DNA of 64,000 nucleotides from Kaistia defluvii (GTDB lineage Bacteria > Pseudomonadota > Alphaproteobacteria > Rhizobiales > Kaistiaceae), in NCBI RefSeq assembly GCF_040548815.1, contig NZ_JBEPSM010000002.1:496001-560000 (forward strand), written 5' to 3'. The translations under genes and the position numbers were made by a program. The notes under the pieces were generated by a model that made no database searches, was not told the origin of the DNA, and worked only from the letters and a program-made list of their open reading frames with translations. Below are positions 28,458 to 37,348 of the stretch, in pieces (the stretch's first letter is position 1; every line of letters begins with the position of its first letter).

Positions 28458-29252
28458 TTACTTGGCGTCCGCCAGGAACGGAGCCAGGTCGAGCTTGGCG
28501 CCCATGTACTTCTCGAAGATGGTCGAGAGCGAGCCGTCGTCGGCGCCCTTCTTGACCCAATCGAGCAGCCAGGCCTTCAGCTCCGGCTCGTTCTGGCGCA
28601 GGCCGATGCCCAGCGGCTGCTGGACGACTTCGGCCTTCATTTCGAGTTCCTTGGCCGGGTAGCGCTCGGCCAGGGTCAGGAACATGCCGTAGGGCGCGCA
28701 CATGGCGTCGACCTGGCCGGACATCAGCGCGGTGATCGTGGTCGCGTCATCGTCGAAACGGACGAGCTTGGTATCGGCCGGAGCCTTCTTGGTCAGCTCG
28801 GTGTCCTGCAGATTGCCGCGGACGACGCCGACGCGCTTGCCGGACAGGTCCTCGAGCGACTTGATCTCGACGCCCTTGGGGCCGAACACGATCAGGCGGT
28901 TGACCGAGTAGGGGACGAAGTCGACGACCTTGGCGCGCTCCGGGGTGATCGCGAAGGACGAGATCACGATGTCGGTCTTGCCGGTGAGCAGGAACGGCAC
29001 GCGGTTCGGGCCGGTCACTTCGACGAGGCGCATCTTCACGCCGAGATCCTGGGCCAGCTTGTTCGCGACGTCGACGTCGGCGCCTGCGGGCTTCAGGTTG
29101 GCATCGGTCATGCCCCATGGCGGCGCACCGAGGTCGATGGCGATCGCGATCTCGCCCTTGGCCTTGATGTCGGCCAGAAGATCGGCCTTGGCAACACCGG
29201 CGACGCCGAGTGCCAGGGTCGCGGCGAGCGCGACGCGGGTCAGAAACTTCAT
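28458..29252 (-). CDS. Polar amino-acid ABC transporter substrate-binding protein (system 1)
   Basis: The 264-aa precursor has a signal peptide ending AKA (cleavage near residue 23) and the SBP_bac_3 fold: AIAIDLGAPPWGMTD opens lobe 1, and GANRVPFLL-like text (TGPNRVPFLLTGKTDIVISSF) and ITPERAKVVDFVPYS are typical of lysine/arginine/glutamine-type binding proteins. The carboxylate-binding arginine is probably that in FAITPERAK or RGNLQD. It is the last gene of a four-gene importer operon read from 31392. GGAGG supports the start. Confidence 0.92.
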   Translation of the reverse strand: MKFLTRVALAATLALGVAGVAKADLLADIKAKGEIAIAIDLGAPPWGMTDANLKPAGADVDVANKLAQDLGVKMRLVEVTGPNRVPFLLTGKTDIVISSFAITPERAKVVDFVPYSVNRLIVFGPKGVEIKSLEDLSGKRVGVVRGNLQDTELTKKAPADTKLVRFDDDATTITALMSGQVDAMCAPYGMFLTLAERYPAKELEMKAEVVQQPLGIGLRQNEPELKAWLLDWVKKGADDGSLSTIFEKYMGAKLDLAPFLADAK

Positions 29253-29274
29253 GTCATTACCTCCAGTTGAAACG

Positions 29275-30063
29275 TCAAAGGCCGCTGCTGAGAAACTGGC
29301 GCAGTTCCGGAGTCTTCGGATCTGCGAAAATCTCGGCCGGCGGACCTGCCTCCCAGACCTTGCCCTGATGCATGAACACGACGACGTCGGCGAGCCGGCG
29401 CGCAAACGCCATTTCATGCGTCACCAGAACCATCGTCATGCCCTCGCGGGCGAGGTCTTCCATCACCTTCAGCACTTCGCCGGTCAGTTCCGGGTCGAGC
29501 GCCGAGGTCACTTCGTCGAACAGCAGCACTTTTGGTGAAAGCGCGAGCGAGCGGGCGATGGCGACGCGCTGCGCCTGGCCGCCCGAAAGCTGTTCCGGAT
29601 AGGCTTCGGCCTTGTCGGCGAGGCCGACCATGGCGAGCACCTTCTGGGCGATCGCCTCGGCCTCGGCGCGGGGCTTCTTCTGCACCACCGTCAGCGCCAG
29701 CGTGATGTTGCGCAGCACGGTCAGGTGCGGGAACAGGTTGTAGCTCTGGAACACCATGCCGACATCGGTGCGCAGGCGCTTGACCGACGGGCGGTCGCCC
29801 ATCGAGACCTTGTTGCCGCACACCTCGATGGCGCCGCCATTGATCTCCTCGAGCGCATTCATGCAGCGCAGGAGCGTGCTCTTGCCGGAGCCAGAGCGTC
29901 CGACGATGGCGACCATGGTGCCGCGCTCGATGGTCAGCGACACACCGTGCAGCACCTGGAGGGGGCCGAAACTCTTCGAAACATTGTCGACGACGATGAT
30001 GGGTTCGGCGCCCGGCACGGCTTCGTTCCGAGGTCTCGTGCCGGTGGCTTCATTTACCGACAT
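29275..30063 (-). CDS. Polar amino-acid ABC transporter ATP-binding protein (system 1)
   Basis: The 262-aa ATPase is of the GlnQ/HisP type. Walker A is GRSGSGKST (about 54-62), the signature is LSGGQAQRVAIARSLAL, and Walker B is VLLFDEVTSALDPE. It overlaps the permease gene by 14 bases and is followed after 22 bases by the binding protein gene. About 20 extra residues precede the usual N-terminus. Confidence 0.93.
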   Translation of the reverse strand: MSVNEATGTRPRNEAVPGAEPIIVVDNVSKSFGPLQVLHGVSLTIERGTMVAIVGRSGSGKSTLLRCMNALEEINGGAIEVCGNKVSMGDRPSVKRLRTDVGMVFQSYNLFPHLTVLRNITLALTVVQKKPRAEAEAIAQKVLAMVGLADKAEAYPEQLSGGQAQRVAIARSLALSPKVLLFDEVTSALDPELTGEVLKVMEDLAREGMTMVLVTHEMAFARRLADVVVFMHQGKVWEAGPPAEIFADPKTPELRQFLSSGL

Positions 30064-30697
30064 TGAGCTTCCTTTCGAAATGTCTGCTGGCGAGAGAGAG
30101 GGGGTAGCACATGGCGAAATAGATCATCGCCACGAAGACGAAGGTGATGAACGGCTCGAAGGTCGAGTTGTTGACGATCTGTCCAGCTCTCGCGAGCTCG
30201 ACGAAACCGATGATCGAGGTGATCGAGGTGTTCTTGATGATCTGGACCATGAAGCCGACGGTCGGCGGGATCGCGATACGGGCTGCCTGCGGCAGGATGA
30301 CGTATCGATACTGCTGCAGCCGGTTCAGGCCGATGCAATTGGAGGCTTCCCACTGCGTCTTCGGTACGGAGAGGATGCAGCCGCGCCAGATCTCGCCCAG
30401 GAAGGCCGAGGTGTAGAGCGTGAGCGACAGGCCCGCGGCGACGATCGGCGGGATATCGAGGCCGAGGATCGACAGGCCGAAATAGGCCAGGAACAGCACC
30501 ACCAGCAGCGGCGTGCCCTGGATGATCTGGATGTAGGCGGACGACACCCAGCGCAGCCAGCGGATCTGCGAGACGCGGCCGAGCGCCAGGGCGAGGCCGA
30601 CAATGCCGCCGCCGATGAAGGCCAGCACCGACAGCAGCAGCGTCCAGCGCGCGGCCTCGATGAGGTAGATCAGATGGGTGGAGGAAAACGTGATCAT
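30050..30697 (-). CDS. Polar amino-acid ABC transporter permease (system 1, second)
   Basis: The 215-aa inner-membrane protein has five hydrophobic helices and the HisM-type motif EIWRGCILSVPKTQWEASNCIGLNRLQQYRYVILPQA, which includes the EAA loop that contacts the ATPase. It pairs with the permease encoded just upstream. It is about 52 percent alike by eye to the 35952-36596 permease, including the same order of motifs. Confidence 0.92.
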   Translation of the reverse strand: MITFSSTHLIYLIEAARWTLLLSVLAFIGGGIVGLALALGRVSQIRWLRWVSSAYIQIIQGTPLLVVLFLAYFGLSILGLDIPPIVAAGLSLTLYTSAFLGEIWRGCILSVPKTQWEASNCIGLNRLQQYRYVILPQAARIAIPPTVGFMVQIIKNTSITSIIGFVELARAGQIVNNSTFEPFITFVFVAMIYFAMCYPLSLASRHFERKLNVGK

Positions 30698-30711
30698 GGC
30701 TTCACCTCACC

Positions 30712-31392
30712 TCACGTGCGCAGCTTGCGGCGGCGGACAAAGGCGACTTCGCCGATGGCCCACAGGACGACGCGGAAGAGGACGGAGAGGGCGAGATAGA
30801 CGGCCGCGACGATCAGGTAGACCTCGAACGAGCGGAACGTCTCCGACTGGATCATGTTCGCCTCGGCGGTCAGTTCCTGCGCCGAGATCTGCGAGGTGAT
30901 CGAGGAGGAAAGCATCAGCAGCACGAACTGGCTCGACAGCGCCGGATAGACGCGCTCGACGGCCGGGATCAGCACGATGTGCCAGTAGATCTGCAGCTTG
31001 TTGAGGCCGAGGCATTCCGCCGCCTCGATCTGGCCCTTGGCGATCGACTCGATGCCGGCGCGGATGATCTCGCTGCCATAGGCGCCGGTGTTGATGACCA
31101 GGGCGATGACGGCGGCCGTCTCGGCCGAAAGGCGCAGGCCGAGGCTGGGCAGGCCGAAATAGACGATGAAGATCTGCACCAAAAGTGGCGTGTTGCGGAT
31201 CACCTCGACATAGGCGCCGACCAGACCGGAGGCGAGCCTGTTCTTGCCGGAACGGATGATGGCGCAGACCAGCGCGACGACGAAGCCGATGGCGATCGAC
31301 GTCCCCGCGAGCAGGATCGTCTGCCAGGCGCCGCGCATGAAGGCGGGCCAGGTCGTCAAAAGAAATGAGAAGTCAAATGAGTATGAGATCAT
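30712..31392 (-). CDS. Polar amino-acid ABC transporter permease (system 1, first)
   Basis: The 226-aa inner-membrane protein starts MISYSFDFSFLLTTW and has the HisQ/GlnP-type fold with an EAA loop in ESIAKGQIEAAECLGLNKLQIYWHIVLIPAVERV. It is the first gene of the operon; 14 bases separate it from the second permease gene. The same YSFDFSF opening occurs in the system 2 permease at 36650, which shows that the two importers are duplicates. Confidence 0.92.
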   Translation of the reverse strand: MISYSFDFSFLLTTWPAFMRGAWQTILLAGTSIAIGFVVALVCAIIRSGKNRLASGLVGAYVEVIRNTPLLVQIFIVYFGLPSLGLRLSAETAAVIALVINTGAYGSEIIRAGIESIAKGQIEAAECLGLNKLQIYWHIVLIPAVERVYPALSSQFVLLMLSSSITSQISAQELTAEANMIQSETFRSFEVYLIVAAVYLALSVLFRVVLWAIGEVAFVRRRKLRT

Positions 31393-32018
31393 CCCGTCGC
31401 CTGCTGTTGGTGGGCTCGGTAGGGGGAGCGAGATCGCGGATGGCAGCGGTTTTTCGCTACACGGCGCGGATCTTCGAGGCGGCTTGGCCCGTCATGACGT
31501 TGCACCGGCCCGTTCCGTCGACGGCGGCATAGTCCCCGCGGACGGCGATCGCAACACCGGATGGCTGTGGCAATCCGACCTAGGCGGAATCGTAAGGCTC
31601 CCGTTCGATGCCCGGTGCGGGACCGGGCGGTGCGGCGTGGAAGCCATAGGGCTCGTGGTGTTCATTGCGTCGCCTTGGTCGAACCTCCTCCCGGAGGCAT
31701 CCTAGTGGAACTGCGCCGGTGAGGGCGGAACCGCGCGGGCCTTGTCGAGCTGCCAGGATCCGGTGTCGCGATGGGTTCGCGCAGCCGGATCACTCCCTGG
31801 CTCCAGACCGCTCGGATCCGTGTGCCAGTCGGGCTTCCCTTGCCTCTTTGTGCGTCCCGGCACTAGTATTCTAGTCTACGGTTCTTGACAATATGGCCCA
31901 ACAATCGGCTTGTTTGGCCGGAGTGGACGGCGGAAACGTTTGGTTTCATTCTAAGATTCAGCGTATCCACCGAGGGTGGGACGCAAAAAAGCCGAATAAA
32001 AAAGCAGGGGGCGGAATC
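31393..32018. promoter_or_regulatory. Divergent control region between importer 1 and the GntR gene
   Basis: About 626 bases without a supported gene. A short dyad ACTAG-TATT-CTAGT (31862-31875) lies about 145 bases before the regulator start and is followed by TTGACA (31884-31889), so it is a candidate operator/promoter for one of the divergent genes. The segment 31400-31860 shows no other motif I would defend. Confidence 0.35.
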
Positions 32019-32765
32019 ATGGAAGCGGGAAACCACTCGCTCGGGGCGATTCTGGACGACGCCAATCTCACGCGCGACCGGCGCGCCTCGCAGCAGGTTT
32101 ATGACCTGCTGCGGCGGGCGATCCTGTCGCTGCAGCTCGTGCCCAACCGGCCGATCTCCGAGCAGGACGTGGCCAACCGCCTCTCCGTCAGCCGCACGCC
32201 CGTCCGCGAGGCCTTCATCCGCCTGTCGGAGGAGGGGCTGCTGACCAGCTATCCGCAGCTCGCGACGGTGATCGCGCCGATCCGCATGGAAGCGCTGCTG
32301 GAGGCGCAGTTCCTGCGCGAAGCGATCGAATGCGCCACGGCGGAGCGTGCCGCGCGCATCATCGACGAGGACGGCATCATCCGCCTGCGCGCCGTGCTCG
32401 CCCGCCATGCGGCGGCGCTCGAGGCCGAGCGGTGGCCGGAATTCCACCTGCTCGACGAGGAGACGCACCGGCTGATCTGCGAGGTCGCCGGCCTGCGCGG
32501 GCTCGGCCGCCCGGTGGAGCAGGCGCGCGGCCATCTCGACCGCGTCCGTTACCTGACGCTGCCTGAAATCGACACGTCGCGCCGGGTCGTCGCCCAGCAC
32601 ACGACGGTGGTTGAGGCGATCTGCGAGCACCGGCCCGAAGACGCGCGCGAGGCGATGCGCGTGCATGTGCGCGACCTGCTGCCCCGCCTCGAGGGTCTGC
32701 GCGAGCGCTATCCCGATTTCTTCGAGGAAAAGCCCCAGTTCGCCCGCCGCGCGCCCGGCCGCTAG
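32019..32765 (+). CDS. GntR-family regulator with FCD domain
   Basis: The 248-aa protein has a winged helix (about 25-90, with ISEQDVANRLSVSRTPVREAFIRLSEEGLL) and a helical FCD ligand domain (about 100-225). It is divergent from amino-acid importer 1, which it probably controls, and its FCD domain would bind an amino acid or carboxylate. The start at MEAGNHS is chosen because GGGGGCGG lies upstream; a longer frame begins 126 bases earlier. Confidence 0.88.
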   Translation: MEAGNHSLGAILDDANLTRDRRASQQVYDLLRRAILSLQLVPNRPISEQDVANRLSVSRTPVREAFIRLSEEGLLTSYPQLATVIAPIRMEALLEAQFLREAIECATAERAARIIDEDGIIRLRAVLARHAAALEAERWPEFHLLDEETHRLICEVAGLRGLGRPVEQARGHLDRVRYLTLPEIDTSRRVVAQHTTVVEAICEHRPEDAREAMRVHVRDLLPRLEGLRERYPDFFEEKPQFARRAPGR

Positions 32766-32801
32766 GGGCCAGCAAGCCCGCCATGGATGGCCTCATTCCT
32801 T

Positions 32802-32923
32802 ACCTCTCCCGGCGGGAGAGGTCGGAGCGAAGCTCCGGATGAGGGTTTCGGGAACTTGTCTGAAAGGCCGTAAACTCTCACCCGCCGCACTGCGTGCGTC
32901 GACCTCTCCCTCAGGGAGAGGTG
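32802..32923. repeat. Dispersed repeat element, family B (copy 1)
   Basis: About 122 bases opening with ACCTCTCCCggcGGGAGAGGT and closing with the same kind of short hairpin, ACCTCTCCCtcAGGGAGAGGT, and containing GTCGGAGCGAAGCTCCGGATGAGGG and CACCCGCCGCACTGCGTGCG. The element recurs, in the same order, at 49839-49962 with very few differences. Dispersed, non-coding, REP/BIME-like. Confidence 0.85.
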
Positions 32924-32950
32924 AAGCAGGCTTTAGGTATACGCTCTGCC

Positions 32951-33024
32951 ATCATCCCCGCCGAAGTGCGACCCGTTTCCTTGGCCGGTGTTTATGGGCC
33001 CCGGCCTTCGCCGGGGCGACGAGC
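32951..33024. repeat. Dispersed inverted-repeat element, family C (copy 2)
   Basis: Contains GGTGTTTATGGGCCCCGGCC and TTCGCCGGGGCGACGAGCC. The reverse complement of this stretch occurs at 48568-48605, so the two copies are in opposite orientation. It has no coding potential that I can defend. Confidence 0.75.
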
Positions 33025-33074
33025 CTCTGTCTGCATCATAAGCGTATGGCGTCCGCGACGTTCAGTCAGCAGTT

Positions 33075-33192
33075 CCCTCACCCCACCCTCTCCCGCGAGC
33101 GGGCGAGGGCTTTTCCGCCGAGGCAGTGTCGAAGGGAAGACTGGGTGCGATGGGCTCCCTCTACCGCTTGCGGGAGAGGGGTGGGGTGAGGG
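33075..33192. repeat. Dispersed inverted-repeat element, family A (copy 2)
   Basis: Arms CCCTCACCCCACCCTC... (33075-33109) and ...GGGGTGGGGTGAGGG (33157-33192). Same arms as the element at 17991-18109 but a different 47-base centre. Ends 10 bases from the AroE-like gene stop and could terminate that transcript. With families B and C it fills 32766-33202; no gene is seen there. Confidence 0.8.
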
Positions 33193-33202
33193 TCTTCGTG
33201 AG

Positions 33203-34003
33203 CTACAACCCGAAATAGTCCGCCATCAGTTCCAACTGCTGGTCGAGCATCGGCTTGCCCAAGTGGATGCGGCAGCCGGCGGCCTCGGCCGCGACCAGCA
33301 GCGGCGTCATGGTCGGTTGCATGATCACCTCAGCGACGATCATCTCGGGCGTCAGGCGGGCGAAATCGAGCGGCGCGGGGTCTTCGGTGCGCATGCCGAG
33401 CGACGTGCCGTTGACGACAAGGTCATGGCCACTTGGGTCGCTGTCGCCGATGAGGACATTGGCATCCGGATGAAGTCCCAGGATGCGCTCGCGCAGCGCC
33501 TTGGCCTTGGCGCGGGTGCGGTTGGCGATCGTCAGCTTCGACACGCCGCCCTCGACCAGCGCAAAGGCGATGGCATTGGCTGCGCCGCCGGCGCCGGCCA
33601 GATAGGCGCTGCGCCCGGCGATCGGGATGCCGGCGACCCTCAGGCCCGCGACGAAGCCGAGGCCGTCCAGCATGTCGCCGACCAGCCGGCCATCCGGCTC
33701 GCGGCGGATCACGTTGACGGCGCCGATGGCGCGGGCGCTCGGGCTGACCTCATCGCACAGCGAAGCCATCGCGCCCTTGTGCGGCACGGTGATAATGGCG
33801 CCGTCGAAGCTTCTGAGGTTCCGCAGCGCGTCGGCGAAGTGGGGCAGCGTCTCCGGGGAAATCTGGAACGGCACCATGACGGCGTCGCGGCCGCGCTGGC
33901 GGGCTATGCGGTTGATGCCGGGCGGCGCTTTCACATGCGCGATCGGGTCGGCCAGGATGCCGAGCACGCGGGTCTTGCCGGTGATCTCTCGGGTCTCGGT
34001 CAT
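33203..34003 (-). CDS. Shikimate dehydrogenase-like protein lacking the Ser-x-Ser substrate motif
   Basis: The 266-aa protein has the AroE fold: the catalytic K76 in TVPHKGAM and D113 in GDMLDGLGF are kept, and the Rossmann motif is GAGGAA (137-142). The shikimate-binding Ser-x-Ser near residue 20 of normal AroE (usual text HSLSP..HN) is replaced by HVKAPPGIN, so the substrate is probably not shikimate. It may be a YdiB-like or other hydroxy-acid dehydrogenase. The gene lies between two polar amino-acid importers and near a GntR regulator, which suggests a catabolic role. Confidence 0.87.
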   Translation of the reverse strand: MTETREITGKTRVLGILADPIAHVKAPPGINRIARQRGRDAVMVPFQISPETLPHFADALRNLRSFDGAIITVPHKGAMASLCDEVSPSARAIGAVNVIRREPDGRLVGDMLDGLGFVAGLRVAGIPIAGRSAYLAGAGGAANAIAFALVEGGVSKLTIANRTRAKAKALRERILGLHPDANVLIGDSDPSGHDLVVNGTSLGMRTEDPAPLDFARLTPEMIVAEVIMQPTMTPLLVAAEAAGCRIHLGKPMLDQQLELMADYFGL

Positions 34004-34076
34004 GTCGGTGCGCCTTTGTCGGACGTGGTCTGGAAAACAGAGCGCCGCGCCGATCTCTGCGACTCCCAGAACTCGA

Positions 34077-34229
34077 CCATCATCCTGAGGTGCCCGGCAA
34101 AGCCGGGCCTCGAAGGAGGGTCCAGGAAACGCGTCTAAGGGAGGCGGGATACGGCGTCGTCTGCAACGAATGAGCTCCGCTGGAACCTCCTTCGAGGCTT
34201 CGCTCGCGCGAAGCGCCTCAGGATGATGG
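34077..34229. repeat. Long imperfect inverted repeat, CCATCATCCTGAGG family
   Basis: CCATCATCCTGAGG (34077-34090) and CCTCAGGATGATGG (34216-34229) form the ends, with GCCTCGAAGGAGG/CCTCCTTCGAGGC pairing inside. Repeats of this type are common in Hyphomicrobiales. It lies upstream of the AroE-like gene and downstream of importer 2. Confidence 0.75.
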
Positions 34230-34273
34230 CGGAGCCGGTAGATCGGCCCGAAGGCCCGGACATTCATTGTCGG

Positions 34274-34300
34274 AAAAAGGCGGGCCCCCGAGGGGCCCGC
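34274..34300 (-). terminator. Intrinsic terminator of amino-acid ABC operon 2
   Basis: On the minus strand CGGGCCCC (34299-34292) pairs with GGGGCCCG (34288-34281) and is followed by CCTTTTTCC. It lies 9 bases after the binding-protein stop. Confidence 0.85.
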
Positions 34301-34308
34301 TGCGCTTC

Positions 34309-35109
34309 TTATTCGGGGATGGTTTCCGGCAGGTTCTGGTTGAAATACTTGACGTAGATCTCGTTCAGCTTGCCGTTCTTCAGGTTGGTCACGACCCACT
34401 CATCGACCCAGGTCTTGAGTTCCGAGTCGTTCTTGCGCAGGCCGATCGCCATCGGGTAGGCGGCGAGCGTCAGCTTGACCTCGAGGCCCTTGTCGGCGTT
34501 CTGCTCGGCGACCGAGTTGGCGGTCGAAAGGGCTGCCGCGAACACATCCTGCTGGCCGGTGGCGACGGCGGTGTTGGTGGTCGCCTCGTCCTCGTAGCGG
34601 ACGATGCTGGCGGCGGCGCCGGCTTCCTTGAGGGCGCGCGTCAGCTCGATGTCGGCGGTCGTGCCGCGGGCAACCGCGATGTTCTTGCCGGCGAGGTCGG
34701 CGGCTGTGGCGATCGCGACCGCCTTCGGGGCCGAGACGACGACGGGAATGACGCCGTAGGGCTTGGAATAGTTGACGACCTTCTTGCGCTCGGCCGTGAT
34801 CGAGAACGAGGCGATGACGACGTCGGCCTTGTTGGCGAGCAGGAACGGCACGCGGTTGGCGCCCGAGACCGGCACGACTTCGAGCTTCACGCCGAGATCG
34901 TCGGCCAGCAGCTTGGCGGTCTCGATGTCGGAGCCGGTTGCCTGCGCCTGCGCGTCGAGCATGCCGTAGGGCGGATGGCCGATATCGACCGCGACGCGCA
35001 GCGTGCCGCGCTCCTTGATCTGCGCGGGCGTATCGGCATGGGCCGTCGCCGCACCGGCGCACAGCGCGAGCGACAGGGTGAGCCCGCCGACCAGATGCTT
35101 GAAGTTCAT
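34309..35109 (-). CDS. Polar amino-acid ABC transporter substrate-binding protein (system 2)
   Basis: The 266-aa precursor has a signal peptide ending AHA (cleavage near residue 25) and an SBP_bac_3 fold with RVAVDIGHPPYGMLD, SGANRVPFLLANKADVVIASFSIT and ERKKVVNYSKPYG. It is paralogous to the system 1 protein, with matching motif order, and differs mostly in lobe 2. It is the last gene of the operon read from 37348. The ligand is a polar or cationic amino acid by family analogy. Confidence 0.92.
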   Translation of the reverse strand: MNFKHLVGGLTLSLALCAGAATAHADTPAQIKERGTLRVAVDIGHPPYGMLDAQAQATGSDIETAKLLADDLGVKLEVVPVSGANRVPFLLANKADVVIASFSITAERKKVVNYSKPYGVIPVVVSAPKAVAIATAADLAGKNIAVARGTTADIELTRALKEAGAAASIVRYEDEATTNTAVATGQQDVFAAALSTANSVAEQNADKGLEVKLTLAAYPMAIGLRKNDSELKTWVDEWVVTNLKNGKLNEIYVKYFNQNLPETIPE

Positions 35110-35155
35110 GGTGTTTCCTCCACTGGGTAGTTCGGTTTGACGCCTCTGGCGTCGT

Positions 35156-35941
35156 TTAGAGACCGTTGCCGACGAACTGGCGCAGCTCCGGCGTCTGGGG
35201 ATTGTCGAGCATCTCGCCCTTGCCGCTCTCCCAGATGCGGCCCTGGTGCATGAAGACGATCTGGTCCGCGACCGACCGGGCAAAGGCCATTTCGTGGGTC
35301 ACGAGCATCATGGTCATGCCTTCGGCGGCGAGCTTCGCGATGACGCGCAACACTTCGCCGGTGAGTTCAGGGTCGAGGGCGGAGGTGACTTCGTCGAACA
35401 GGATCAGCTTGGGCCGCATGGCCAGCGAACGGGCGATGGCGACGCGTTGCTGCTGGCCGCCGGAAAGCTGCTCGGGATAGTTCTTCGCCTTGTCAGAAAG
35501 GCCGACCTGCGCCAGCACCTGATCGGACAGCTCGCGCGCCTCTTTCGAGCCGATCTTGTGCACCTTGCGCGGGGCGAGCGTGACGTTCTGCTCGACCGTC
35601 AGATGTGGGAACAGATTGTAGCTCTGGAACACGATGCCGACGTCTTGGCGCAGGTCGCGCAGGTCGACCTTGCCGTCATGCAGCGTGCGGCCGCAGACGG
35701 TGAGTTCGCCGGCATTGATCCGCTCCAGCCCGTTGACGCAGCGCAGCGCCGTGCTCTTGCCGGAGCCCGAGCGGCCGATCAGCGCCACGACCTCGCCCGA
35801 CTTGACCTCGAGATCGATGCCTTTCAACACTTCGAGTTCGCCAAAGCTTTTGCGGACGCCCTGGAAGCGGACGAGCGGGGTATCGCGTCGGGTCATGCTC
35901 TGGATCTCGGTCGCGCGTTGCGGGGTGGCGGCGATGTTCAT
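35156..35941 (-). CDS. Polar amino-acid ABC transporter ATP-binding protein (system 2)
   Basis: The 261-aa GlnQ/HisP-type ATPase has Walker A GRSGSGKST (about 55-63), LSGGQQQRVAIARSLAM and LILFDEVTSALDPE. GAGGAG lies 8 bases before the ATG at 35941. It sits 10 bases after the permease gene. Confidence 0.93.
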   Translation of the reverse strand: MNIAATPQRATEIQSMTRRDTPLVRFQGVRKSFGELEVLKGIDLEVKSGEVVALIGRSGSGKSTALRCVNGLERINAGELTVCGRTLHDGKVDLRDLRQDVGIVFQSYNLFPHLTVEQNVTLAPRKVHKIGSKEARELSDQVLAQVGLSDKAKNYPEQLSGGQQQRVAIARSLAMRPKLILFDEVTSALDPELTGEVLRVIAKLAAEGMTMMLVTHEMAFARSVADQIVFMHQGRIWESGKGEMLDNPQTPELRQFVGNGL

Positions 35942-35951
35942 CTGGCTCTCC

Positions 35952-36596
35952 TCAGCTCCGGCTCAGCCGGCGCTCGAACCGGCGCGCCAGGACCGACATC
36001 GGGAAGCAGATGGCGAAATAGATCAGCGCCGCGATGGTGAAGACGGTGAAGGGCATGAAGGTCGAGTTGTTGATCACCTTGGCCGAGTAGGTGAGGTCGA
36101 AGAAGCCGATCACCACCGCATAGGAGGTGTTCTTGACGATCTGGACCAGGAAGCCGACCGTCGGCGGCACGGCGATGCGCAGCGCCTGCGGCAGGATGAC
36201 GAAGACGAAGCGCTGCGTATTGGTCAGCGCCAGGCATTCGCCCGCTTCCCACTGCGTCTTCGGCACGGCCTGAATGCAGCCGCGCCAGATCTCGCCGAGA
36301 TAGGCGCTGGAATAGAGCGTCATGGCGATGCCGGCGGCGACCAGCGCCGGCACGTCATAGCCGCCGATCGAGATGCCGAAATAGACGACGAACATGATGA
36401 CCGGCAGCGGGATGCCCTGCACCAGTTGCACGAACAGGCCGGACGCGGTCCGCAGGCTTCTGCGGCGCGAGGCGCGCGCCAGCGCCACCGGCAGGCCCAG
36501 TATCGTGCCGCCGACGAAGCCGAGCAGCGACAGGACAATGGTCCAGCCGGCGCCGCGGAAGATGAAGGCGATCTGCTCGATGGTCAGTCCGAACAT
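35952..36596 (-). CDS. Polar amino-acid ABC transporter permease (system 2, second)
   Basis: The 214-aa inner-membrane protein has about five helices and the EAA loop in QAVPKTQWEAGECLALTNTQRFVFVILPQA. It is the counterpart of the system 1 permease at 30050-30697, sharing EIWRGCI and VGFMVQI/VGFLVQI text. Confidence 0.92.
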   Translation of the reverse strand: MFGLTIEQIAFIFRGAGWTIVLSLLGFVGGTILGLPVALARASRRRSLRTASGLFVQLVQGIPLPVIMFVVYFGISIGGYDVPALVAAGIAMTLYSSAYLGEIWRGCIQAVPKTQWEAGECLALTNTQRFVFVILPQALRIAVPPTVGFLVQIVKNTSYAVVIGFFDLTYSAKVINNSTFMPFTVFTIAALIYFAICFPMSVLARRFERRLSRS

Positions 36597-36649
36597 GGGC
36601 GGGATCCGTGCATCGTGGAAGGGGCGGGCGGGAGCAGGCGGGCGGAACG

Positions 36650-37348
36650 CTAGAGCGGCGTGCCGAGGCGCCGCCGCCGCGGGAAGGACACCTGCGCCAC
36701 GCCGAGCAGGGTCAGGCGCAGCAGGCAGGACATGACGAGGTAGATGCCGGCGATGACGAGGTAGACCTCGAAGCCGCGGAAGGTGAAGGACTGGATCATG
36801 TAGGCGACGCCGGTCAGTTCCTCGGCGGAGATCTGCGACATGATCGAGGTCGCGAGCATCATCAGCACGAACTGGCTGACAAGGGCCGGATAGACCCGCT
36901 CGACCGCCTGCGGGATCTGCACCGACCAGAGGCTCTGGCTCGGCTTCAGCGCCAGGCAGGCGGCGGCTTCCAGCTGGCCCTTGGGAATGCTCTGCAGGCC
37001 GGCGCGCATGATCTCGGCCGTATAGGCGCCGACATTGATGACCAGCGCGATCACGGCGGCGGGGAAGGGGCCGACGCGGACCTGCAGAACCGCCAGTCCG
37101 AAGAACAGCCAGAACACCTGGATGATCAGGGGCGTGTTGCGGATGCCCTCGACATAGATGGTGACGAGGCGCTGCACCCAGGGCGGGCCATAGAGACGGC
37201 CGACGGCGCAACCGGTGCCGAGCGCGAAGCCGGGAACGATCGAGACGACGGTCATTCCAAGCGTCAGCCAGATTCCATGCCAAAGTTCCGGCAGATAATC
37301 GTTCAGGAACGAGAAATCGAATTCATATGACAAGGCGCAACCCCGCAC
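36650..37348 (-). CDS. Polar amino-acid ABC transporter permease (system 2, first)
   Basis: The 232-aa inner-membrane protein has a SYEFDFSFLNDYLPELW opening, like system 1, and an EAA loop in QSIPKGQLEAAACLALKPSQSLWSVQIPQAVERV. The start is uncertain: the frame opens at GTG 37348, but a TTG at 37333 gives the same N-terminus as the system 1 permease and may be the true start. It is the first gene of the operon. Confidence 0.9.
   Translation of the reverse strand: MRGCALSYEFDFSFLNDYLPELWHGIWLTLGMTVVSIVPGFALGTGCAVGRLYGPPWVQRLVTIYVEGIRNTPLIIQVFWLFFGLAVLQVRVGPFPAAVIALVINVGAYTAEIMRAGLQSIPKGQLEAAACLALKPSQSLWSVQIPQAVERVYPALVSQFVLMMLATSIMSQISAEELTGVAYMIQSFTFRGFEVYLVIAGIYLVMSCLLRLTLLGVAQVSFPRRRRLGTPL

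Noticed and set aside
32766..33202. Possible CRISPR-like array in the repeat-rich spacer
   Set aside because: The repeats are inverted, of different families and not regularly spaced direct repeats with unique spacers; no cas gene is present.
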